A stretch of 13,024 bases of DNA. It comes from JBFWIL01 sp050256015. Its GTDB lineage: Bacteria; Bacteroidota; Bacteroidia; Bacteroidales; Prolixibacteraceae. The position numbers and the translations under genes were made by a program. The stretch covers positions 1-13,024 of the forward strand of contig JBFWIL010000056.1 in assembly GCA_050256015.1 (NCBI GenBank), given 5' to 3'. The notes under the pieces are model-generated. The model was not told where the DNA came from and made no database searches. It worked only from the letters and a program-made list of their open reading frames with translations. Shown piece by piece: positions 1 through 5,876 of the stretch (the first letter of the stretch is position 1; each line of letters begins with the position of its first letter).

Positions 1-545
1 GTATGGAAAAACCCTTTTTGAGGCAAATAATTACCGTAGTACAGAGCATACAGTTTCTCTCCGGTTCCGGCATCCGCATCCAGCTGCCGGAGAAAATCCG
101 GAGGAATATGATCCGTATCCGGACTCAGAAAGACAACCCGCTCGTAACGGGCTGCCTTCAATGCCAGATTAACCGTCATCTTTCCGGAGAAGCGGGTGTC
201 CTGCCCCAGTGCAGTGATCCGTAAGCCGGAATGTTCGCGCGCCATGGCTTCCGCAACAGCCCGCGTATTGTCTTCCGAGTGATTATCAATTACCACAACT
301 TCATAAGATTCATATTCCTGGGAAAGCAACTGGAGCAGAAGCTCCCGGATCCGGTCTTCCTCATTCCGGACCGGAAGCAGGATACTAACCGGCAGCCCCG
401 GTCCCTGTTGACGTTCTCCGGATTTCAGAAAGATCAGCCGGAAATAAAACAAAAACTGAACCACCAGGCCCAAAAAAACCCCGGTAATCAGCAAAAGATA
501 GCCTGCCAGCTCATAAAGGCTGCAGTCATAAGAATCAGCCATCAT
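1..545 (-). CDS. Family 2 glycosyltransferase, membrane-anchored (partial, C-terminus beyond left edge)
   Basis: The reading frame is open from ATG at 545 (or the adjacent ATG at 542) to the window edge, giving 181 codons of the N-terminal part. Residues about 13-40 form a hydrophobic membrane segment. A GT-A fold follows: PVSILLPVRNEE near residues 54-65, then VVVIDNHSEDNT, and FLSPDTDH further on, which matches the position of the metal- and nucleotide-sugar-binding DxD. In this family the enzyme transfers a sugar from a nucleotide-sugar donor to a lipid or polysaccharide acceptor at the inner face of the membrane. Substrate and pathway cannot be read from this fragment. It is divergent from tgt and has a -7-like box just upstream. 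The fold is secure; the exact role is unknown. Confidence 0.85.
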   Translation of the reverse strand, partial: MMADSYDCSLYELAGYLLLITGVFLGLVVQFLFYFRLIFLKSGERQQGPGLPVSILLPVRNEEDRIRELLLQLLSQEYESYEVVVIDNHSEDNTRAVAEAMAREHSGLRITALGQDTRFSGKMTVNLALKAARYERVVFLSPDTDHIPPDFLRQLDADAGTGEKLYALYYGNYLPQKGFFH

Positions 546-561
546 AGTTTTAATTTACCTG

Positions 562-569
562 CAAAATTA
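562..569 (-). promoter_or_regulatory. Probable -7 box for the glycosyltransferase gene
   Basis: Read on the minus strand this is TAATTTTG, a full match to the Bacteroidota -7 consensus TAnnTTTG, about 17 bases before the ATG. No TTG is seen at the expected -33 spacing, so this is a half-supported promoter. Confidence 0.4.
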
Positions 570-604
570 ACAAACATGGCGATTCCAGTACCACTTTTGT
601 GCAA

Positions 605-634
605 TTGCCTGGTTCAATTTTATCTCTATCTTTG
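605..634 (+). promoter_or_regulatory. Bacteroidota-type promoter of tgt
   Basis: TTG at 605-607 and TATCTTTG at 627-634 are separated by 19 bases. This matches the TTTG-N19-TAnnTTTG pattern of the primary sigma factor in this phylum. Transcription would begin near 640, leaving a leader of roughly 12 bases before the tgt ATG at 653. This also argues against the longer in-frame start at 599, which would lie upstream of the -33 element. Confidence 0.75.
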
Positions 635-652
635 CGTTTTCAACACGGTAGC

Positions 653-1783
653 ATGAATTTCACGCTTAAACATCAGGCGGTTAACTCGGAAGCACGCGCA
701 GGAGTCCTGGAAACGGATCACGGAGATATTGAAACCCCGGTCTTTATGCCGGTGGGCACAGCCGGATCGGTAAAGGGAATTCACATCCGTGACCTGAAAG
801 AAGATATCGGAGCCCGGATCATCCTGGGCAATACCTATCATTTGTACCTGCGTCCGGGAACCGACATCATTAGTGAGGCAGGCGGCTTACACCGGTTTAA
901 CGGCTGGGCGGGCCCCATCCTGACTGACAGTGGAGGCTATCAGGTTTTCTCTCTTGGTGAAATCAGGAAGTTGAGCGAAGAAGGAGTCCGCTTCCAGTCG
1001 CATATCGACGGATCCTATCATTTGTTTACCCCAGAATCGGTTATCAGTATTCAACGCCGTATCGGGGCTGACATTATTATGGCCTTTGACGAATGCACCC
1101 CCGGCAATGCCGATCACGCCTACGCCCGAAAATCACTGGAACTGACCCAGCGCTGGCTGGAACGCTGCTTCAATGAAATGGGAAAGACAGCCCCGTTATA
1201 CGGATATTCCCAGTCGCTTTTCCCTATTGTCCAGGGTGGGGTTTACCCGGATCTGCGCACGGCAGCAGCCCGCCATGTACTGGAATTTCCGGCAGACGGC
1301 TATGCCATTGGAGGACTATCGGTGGGAGAACCGGAAGCGGCCATGTATGCCATGATTGAAGTGGTCAATCCCATCCTTCCGGAAAACAAACCGCGCTACC
1401 TGATGGGAGTAGGTACCCCGGTTAATATTCTGGAAGGGATAGACCGGGGAGTTGATCTGTTCGACTGCGTGATGCCCACCCGGAACGGCAGAAACGGAAT
1501 GCTGTTTACCCGGAACGGCATTATGAACATCAAAAACAGGAAATGGGCGAATAATCATTCGCCGGTCGATCCGAATGGCACTTCTTTTGTAGATCATCAA
1601 TATACCAAGGCCTATTTGCGCCATTTGGTTATCTCCAACGAAATGCTGGGAGCACAAATCGCCAGCCAGCACAATCTGGCCTTTTACCTATGGCTGGTCA
1701 AGGAAGCACGGCAACAGATTCTTGAAGGTAATTTTAAGCCCTGGAAAGAGGAAATGGTTATCAAACTTGCTCAGCGACTATGA
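653..1783 (+). CDS. tgt: Queuine/preQ1 tRNA-ribosyltransferase (tRNA-guanine transglycosylase)
   Basis: Tgt exchanges guanine-34 in GUN-anticodon tRNAs for preQ1, a step of queuosine synthesis, in the cytoplasm. From the ATG at 653 the protein is 376 residues, the usual size. An in-frame ATG at 599 would add 18 unrelated residues and precede the promoter, so it is rejected. Visible motifs are ETPVFMPVGTAGSVKGI at the N-terminus, TDSGGYQVFSL with D92 (base-recognition/catalytic Asp), the GGLSVGEP loop, and GVDLFDCVMPTRNGRNG with D271 as the expected nucleophile. The C-terminal zinc site is atypical: the three cysteines of the CxCxxC motif are replaced by G309, S311 and D314, while the later HNL histidine is kept. 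From memory this is common in Bacteroidota Tgt. The stop overlaps the next start (ATGA), implying translational coupling. Confidence 0.96.
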   Translation: MNFTLKHQAVNSEARAGVLETDHGDIETPVFMPVGTAGSVKGIHIRDLKEDIGARIILGNTYHLYLRPGTDIISEAGGLHRFNGWAGPILTDSGGYQVFSLGEIRKLSEEGVRFQSHIDGSYHLFTPESVISIQRRIGADIIMAFDECTPGNADHAYARKSLELTQRWLERCFNEMGKTAPLYGYSQSLFPIVQGGVYPDLRTAAARHVLEFPADGYAIGGLSVGEPEAAMYAMIEVVNPILPENKPRYLMGVGTPVNILEGIDRGVDLFDCVMPTRNGRNGMLFTRNGIMNIKNRKWANNHSPVDPNGTSFVDHQYTKAYLRHLVISNEMLGAQIASQHNLAFYLWLVKEARQQILEGNFKPWKEEMVIKLAQRL

Positions 1784-2862
1784 AACTACGAATTCTTGAC
1801 CGATATATTATCAAAAAATTCCTGGGTACCTTTTTTTACTCCATTGCCCTTATTATCAGTATTGCCATTGTATTCGACATTTCGGAGAACCTGGATGAAT
1901 TCCTTTCCAAGGATGCCACAGCCAAACAAATCATTGTGGATTACTATCTGAATTTCATTCCTTACTTCGCCAATCTGTTCAGCGCTTTGTTCACCTTTAT
2001 TGCGGTCATCTACTTTACCTCCAAGCTGGCTTACAATACGGAAATCATCGCCATTCTGAGCAGCGGCGTCTCCTTCCACCGTCTGATGCGGCCCTACCTG
2101 ATCTCAGCTGCCATCATTGCCGTATTCTCCTTTCTTCTGGCCAACTTTGTCATTCCGGAGGCCAACAAAAGCCGGGTCGATTTCCGGAACAAATACATTA
2201 GCAACCGGAAACCCGGACTGGAACAGAATATTCACAGACAACTGACTCCGGGCACCTTTATATACATGCGGAGTTACAATCCCTCAAACGATGTGGGCTA
2301 TAAATTCACCATTGAAAAATTCAAAGAGGGCAAACTGGTCTCCAAGCTGTCGGCCGATTACATCAAGTGGGACAGAGAAACCAAAAAATGGGAAATCAAC
2401 AACTACTACATCCGCGATATCAGCGGTATGGAGGAAACCATCTCTACAGGCACAAAACAGGACACCACCCTGAACATGGTCCCGGAAGATTACCGGGTGG
2501 TCAAAAACATTGTGGAGACCATGACCCTGCCCCGGCTAAACAGGGAGATCCACGATCTGAAGCTGCGCGGTGTAAACGCCATTGAATACGAAATCGAAAA
2601 ACACAAGCGACGTTCCGCCCCATTTTCCTCCTTTATCCTGACCTTTATCGGAGCTTCACTGGCCTCACGGAAAATAAAAGGGGGCATCGGATTACACCTC
2701 GGACTGGGTATCCTGATCAGCTTCTCTTATATTATGTTTATGCAGGTAACCACGGTCTTCGCCACTTCCGGATCCGTGCCTCCCTCCCTGGCTGTCTGGA
2801 TTCCCAATCTGGCATTCGGCATTGTTGCCGCCTGGCTGTACCGGAAAGCCAGCCGGAGATAA
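1780..2862 (+). CDS. LptF/LptG family permease (YjgP/YjgQ), LPS export
   Basis: This 360-residue inner-membrane protein belongs to the LptF/LptG family. These are the transmembrane subunits of the LptB2FG ABC transporter, which extracts lipopolysaccharide and feeds it to the periplasmic Lpt bridge. Six membrane segments are visible, near residues 15-35, 66-84, 106-126, 283-297, 303-328 and 337-353. A soluble, presumably periplasmic beta-jellyroll-like domain lies between the third and fourth. The basic N-terminal LDRYIIKKFLGTF and the segment starting SAPFSSFILTFIGASLASRK are characteristic. The start overlaps the tgt stop by four bases, so the two are co-transcribed. Only one of the F/G pair is present here and I cannot decide which. 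Length and topology are normal. Confidence 0.92.
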   Translation: MKLRILDRYIIKKFLGTFFYSIALIISIAIVFDISENLDEFLSKDATAKQIIVDYYLNFIPYFANLFSALFTFIAVIYFTSKLAYNTEIIAILSSGVSFHRLMRPYLISAAIIAVFSFLLANFVIPEANKSRVDFRNKYISNRKPGLEQNIHRQLTPGTFIYMRSYNPSNDVGYKFTIEKFKEGKLVSKLSADYIKWDRETKKWEINNYYIRDISGMEETISTGTKQDTTLNMVPEDYRVVKNIVETMTLPRLNREIHDLKLRGVNAIEYEIEKHKRRSAPFSSFILTFIGASLASRKIKGGIGLHLGLGILISFSYIMFMQVTTVFATSGSVPPSLAVWIPNLAFGIVAAWLYRKASRR

Positions 2863-2966
2863 AACAATCAAACCTTTCAGAAAATTGTTCAAAATCAACC
2901 CATTCAGAAAAATTTAAAAGAAAGATCATGCTGTTTTAAAAAATCTCCGTGTTATTAAAAAATGGT

Positions 2967-2974
2967 TACTTTTG
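2967..2974 (+). promoter_or_regulatory. Probable -7 box upstream of the carboxyltransferase gene
   Basis: TACTTTTG fits TAnnTTTG and lies in the 193-base gap between the permease and carboxyltransferase genes, about 80 bases before the ATG at 3056. No good TTG occurs at the -33 position. The rest of this AT-rich gap shows only weak structure: AACAAT pairing with ATTGTT soon after the permease stop, and a 5-bp CTCCC/GGGAG hairpin at 3018-3030 in the presumed leader. Confidence 0.4.
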
Positions 2975-3055
2975 TTCCGGATTTACTTTAATTAACAAAC
3001 CAAAATGGTGTAAAACACTCCCCCTGGGAGAAATTTTAATCTAAAGTATAAAGTT

Positions 3056-4600
3056 ATGTCACTGAAACGTAACATTCTGGACCTCAGGAAACGCAAGGAT
3101 GAAGTTCTAAAAGGCGGAGGCGAAAAGGCCATTGAAAAACAGGTGGCCATGGGAAAGCTGACTGCCAGGGAACGGATTCTGTATATCCTGGACAAAGGCT
3201 CCTTTCATGAGTATGATATGTTCGTAGAGCATGCTGCCCGCGATTTCGACATGGATAAGATGACTCTCCACGGCGACGGAGTAATTATCGGAACAGGAAC
3301 CATCGACAGCAAACCGGTATGTATTTTTGCGCAGGATTTTACAGTTGCCGGAGGCTCACTCGGACTGATGCATGCCAGGAAAATCACCAAGATCATGGAC
3401 CATTCGTTAAAAATGCGGGTTCCGCTTATCGGGATCAACGACTCGGGAGGTGCCCGGATCCAGGAGGGGGTAAATTCCCTGGCCGGCTACGGAGAGATCT
3501 TTTTCCGCAACACTCTGGCATCTGGAGTTATCCCCCAGATATCGGTCATTCTCGGTCCCTGTGCGGGAGGAGCCGTCTATTCTCCGGCCCTGACCGACTT
3601 CGTCTTTATGGTAAACCAGATCTCCAAAATGTTCATCACCGGCCCCGGGGTAATCAAAACCGTACTGGGCGAGGAAATATCCATGGAAGAGCTGGGCGGG
3701 GCCAAAGTGCATGCGGAAACAACGGGGAATGCACATTTTTATGCAGAAAGTGAACAGGAATGCTTTGATCAGATCAAAAAGCTGATGTCTTATATTCCCT
3801 GGAACAACACCGAAAAAGCCGATACGGTAGAACCGGCCAAACCCACCTTCCGGAAAAAGATCGAAAACATAGTTCCTTCCAATCCCAAGCTCCCCTATGA
3901 TATCCGCGACATCATCAAATCCATCACCGATAAGTCTGATTTCTTTGAGATCATGGAGCATTTTGCTCCCAATATAGTGATCGGATTTGGGAGGATGGAC
4001 GGGCAAACCGTTGGTTTCGTGGCTAACCAGCCCAAGGTAATGGCCGGTGTACTCGACTGTGACAGTTCCGACAAAGCAGCCCGCTTCATTCGCTACTGCG
4101 ACTCTTTTAACATCCCTATCATCACTCTGGAAGACCTGCCAGGGTACCTGCCCGGAGTAGATCAGGAACATGCCGGGGTGATCCGTCACGGGGCCAAGAT
4201 CCTTTATGCTTACAGCGAGGCCACCGTACCCAAGATCACGGTCATCATCCGTAAAGCATACGGAGGCGGATACATAGCAATGAATTCCCGCCACCTGCGG
4301 GCCGACTTCGTCTTTGCCTGGCCCACAGCCGAAATTGCCGTCATGGGACCGGAAGGTGCAGCCAATATCGTATTCCGTAAGGAAATTGCCGAAGCAGGAG
4401 ATCCCGAAGCCATGCGCCAGCAAAAGATCCAGGAGTATAAGGATAAATTTGCCAACCCCTATGTTGCCGCTTCTCAGGGCTATATTGACGAGGTCATTGA
4501 GCCGGAGGAAACCCGCAAACAGTTGCTGCATGCCCTGCAGGTATCGGCCAACAAATCCGTTCACGGTCCGGCAAAAAAACACGGAATACCTCCTTTTTAA
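3056..4600 (+). CDS. mmdA: Acyl-CoA carboxyltransferase (methylmalonyl-CoA decarboxylase alpha / propionyl-CoA carboxylase beta type)
   Basis: This 514-residue biotin-dependent carboxyltransferase has two crotonase-fold halves. The first half has NDSGGAR at 128-134 and an oxyanion-hole region GPCAGGAVYSPA at 167-178 (G171, G172). The second half has EDLPGYLPG and KAYGGGYIAMNSR starting at K400 (G404, G405), followed by FAWPTAEIAVMGPEGA. The family moves a carboxyl group between biotin on a carrier protein and an acyl-CoA. That can run as methylmalonyl-CoA decarboxylation in propionate-forming fermentation, or as propionyl/acetyl-CoA carboxylation. I407 sits where, from memory, Streptomyces PccB has the specificity residue Asp422, so I lean towards the MmdA clade. 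The next gene encodes a biotin carrier. No biotin carboxylase or sodium-pump membrane subunit gene is present, so direction and partners are open. Confidence 0.9.
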   Translation: MSLKRNILDLRKRKDEVLKGGGEKAIEKQVAMGKLTARERILYILDKGSFHEYDMFVEHAARDFDMDKMTLHGDGVIIGTGTIDSKPVCIFAQDFTVAGGSLGLMHARKITKIMDHSLKMRVPLIGINDSGGARIQEGVNSLAGYGEIFFRNTLASGVIPQISVILGPCAGGAVYSPALTDFVFMVNQISKMFITGPGVIKTVLGEEISMEELGGAKVHAETTGNAHFYAESEQECFDQIKKLMSYIPWNNTEKADTVEPAKPTFRKKIENIVPSNPKLPYDIRDIIKSITDKSDFFEIMEHFAPNIVIGFGRMDGQTVGFVANQPKVMAGVLDCDSSDKAARFIRYCDSFNIPIITLEDLPGYLPGVDQEHAGVIRHGAKILYAYSEATVPKITVIIRKAYGGGYIAMNSRHLRADFVFAWPTAEIAVMGPEGAANIVFRKEIAEAGDPEAMRQQKIQEYKDKFANPYVAASQGYIDEVIEPEETRKQLLHALQVSANKSVHGPAKKHGIPPF

Positions 4601-4610
4601 TGACAGAAAG

Positions 4611-4637
4611 AAGCAGACAGCCTGCTGTCTGCTTTTG
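4611..4637 (+). terminator. Hairpin with T run between carboxyltransferase and biotin carrier genes (attenuator-like)
   Basis: A perfect stem runs from 4611-4620 (AAGCAGACAG) to 4625-4634 (CTGTCTGCTT) around the CCTG loop. It is followed by further T residues (TTTTG overall). The gap to the next ATG is only 25 bases and has no obvious promoter, so this probably acts as a partial terminator or as a 3' end-stabilising structure that sets the ratio of the two products. Confidence 0.7.
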
Positions 4638-4661
4638 ATTAATCTTTTAAAAAAATAAAAG

Positions 4662-5003
4662 ATGGCAGAAGAAAAAGCTGAGACAATCATTGTACACAGC
4701 GCCGTTTACCAAACGGAGTACAGCAACAAATACCGAAAACGCGAAAAATGGGAACGTCCGGATAAAAACCAAATTCTCTCCTTTATGCCGGGAACTATTA
4801 TCGATGTCTATGTCAAACCCGGAGAACTGGTAAAAAAAGGTGAAGCCTTACTCATCCTGGAAGCGATGAAAATGCACAACAATGTGCTGATGCCTTTCGA
4901 CGGGAAAATTGAAAAAATCCATGTCAGTCCGGGAGACAAGGTTCACAAACGCTTTAATATGCTTGAAATAAAACCGCTTAAAGGCAAAGGAAATTTGTCT
5001 TAA
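4662..5003 (+). CDS. Small biotin carboxyl carrier protein (biotinyl domain)
   Basis: This 113-residue protein has a biotinyl/lipoyl domain over roughly residues 37-105. The biotinylation site is LLILEAMKMHNN, with K70 as the modified lysine, and the usual PGTI and VSPGDKV turns flank it. The first 36 residues are charged and rich in basic and aromatic residues (SNKYRKREKWERPD). They are not the long Pro/Ala linker of classical AccB. Holocarboxylase synthetase would attach biotin, and the carrier would then shuttle carboxyl groups to the carboxyltransferase encoded just upstream. The gene is 61 bases after that one, with a hairpin between them. A terminator follows the stop. Carrier function is well supported; which complex it serves is inferred from adjacency. 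Confidence 0.92.
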   Translation: MAEEKAETIIVHSAVYQTEYSNKYRKREKWERPDKNQILSFMPGTIIDVYVKPGELVKKGEALLILEAMKMHNNVLMPFDGKIEKIHVSPGDKVHKRFNMLEIKPLKGKGNLS

Positions 5004-5009
5004 TCCGGG

Positions 5010-5050
5010 AAAAGCTGTCCCGGTAATCGTTCCGGCGACAGCTTTCTTTT
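5010..5050. terminator. Rho-independent terminator between convergent biotin carrier and ispE genes
   Basis: AAAGCTGTC at 5011-5019 pairs with GACAGCTTT at 5037-5045. Inside it CCGG (5020-5023) can pair with CCGG (5032-5035), leaving an 8-base loop and one bulged C. The plus-strand T-rich end is TTTCTTTT. It lies in the 45-base gap between two converging genes and probably serves the plus strand mainly, perhaps both. Confidence 0.75.
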
Positions 5051-5861
5051 ACAGATGCAGCCTGTAAATACGGTAAGTCTCCGGGAAAGCCTTTTCCAAT
5101 CCGGTTTTTGCAGAATGGAACAAGCCGTAAACACAGGAACCGCTGCCCGACATCAGGGCAAAAGAAGCTCCCTGATCATAAAGAGTCTGCTTGATCTGTT
5201 CCAGTTCCGGATACATTTCAAAGGCATACGGTTCAAACTGATTCTGAATATTCCCTTTCCACCGGTTCACCGGGAAACCGGCCAATCCCTTCATGGAAAA
5301 CCGGCTGGCCCGGGGCTCGATATGGGCATAGGCTTCTGCTGTGGACAGCTGCACCGGAGGTTTTACCAGGATCAGATAATAGGCATCCAGGCAAAGCGCA
5401 AGTTCCTCCATTAGCTCTCCTCTGCCCATGGCAAAAACGGGTTTTCCAATCAGGAAAAAAGGGCAGTCACTGCCCAGGGAAAGAGCATAATCCATCAGCT
5501 TTCCCCTGCCAATTTTCAAACGGAACAGGCTGTTCAGCAACAAAAGCATGGATGCGGCATCGGACGAGCCGCCTCCCAATCCGGCACCTGTCGGAATATG
5601 CTTGTGCAGGTGAATTCGCACGGAAGGCAGACCGTAATCTTTCTTCAGGAGTTCATAGGCACGCACCACCAGGTTTTGGGCAGAATCTCCTTCCACAGGC
5701 AAACCGCTCACGGAAAACTCATGCAGGCCCGATTCGGTCACCTCAAGCGCATCATGAAGCGGCACAGGATAAAAAATAGTTTCCAGGTTATGAAAGCCGT
5801 CGTTCCGTTTTCCCGTGATTTTCAGTCCCAGATTGATTTTTGCAATAGGATAGCTGATCAT
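5049..5861 (-). CDS. ispE: 4-diphosphocytidyl-2-C-methyl-D-erythritol kinase
   Basis: IspE phosphorylates CDP-methylerythritol with ATP in the non-mevalonate (MEP) route to isoprenoid precursors, in the cytoplasm. The 270-residue product is a GHMP kinase. It has the N-terminal AKINLGL with K8, the DGFHNLETIF substrate loop at 21-30, the ATP-binding glycine loop PTGAGLGGGSSDAAS at 90-104 and the C-terminal MSGSGSCVYGLF motif. Length is normal and no key motif is missing. The start at 5861 is 15 bases after the gcvP stop, so it is the last gene of the minus-strand run. It ends at the convergent terminator. Confidence 0.96.
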   Translation of the reverse strand: MISYPIAKINLGLKITGKRNDGFHNLETIFYPVPLHDALEVTESGLHEFSVSGLPVEGDSAQNLVVRAYELLKKDYGLPSVRIHLHKHIPTGAGLGGGSSDAASMLLLLNSLFRLKIGRGKLMDYALSLGSDCPFFLIGKPVFAMGRGELMEELALCLDAYYLILVKPPVQLSTAEAYAHIEPRASRFSMKGLAGFPVNRWKGNIQNQFEPYAFEMYPELEQIKQTLYDQGASFALMSGSGSCVYGLFHSAKTGLEKAFPETYRIYRLHL

Positions 5862-5876
5862 AGCTGGTTATTTTGT

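Noticed and set aside
599..652. Longer start for tgt
   Set aside because: The extra 18 residues do not resemble Tgt, and the region contains the promoter (605-634) that should lie upstream of the start.
2863..2966. Possible terminator after the LptF/LptG permease gene
   Set aside because: AACAAT/ATTGTT can pair around a 14-base loop, but the stem is short and AT-rich with no T tract; left uncalled.
3005..3013. Two-codon upstream ORF (ATG GTG TAA) in the carboxyltransferase leader
   Set aside because: It is too short to distinguish from chance, and no ribosome-binding sequence or stop-start coupling supports it.
3407..4690. 427-codon open frame on the minus strand opposite the carboxyltransferase gene
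   Set aside because: It is a shadow of a strongly conserved gene. Its translation shows no family motif or domain pattern, and it runs across the hairpin and into the next gene.
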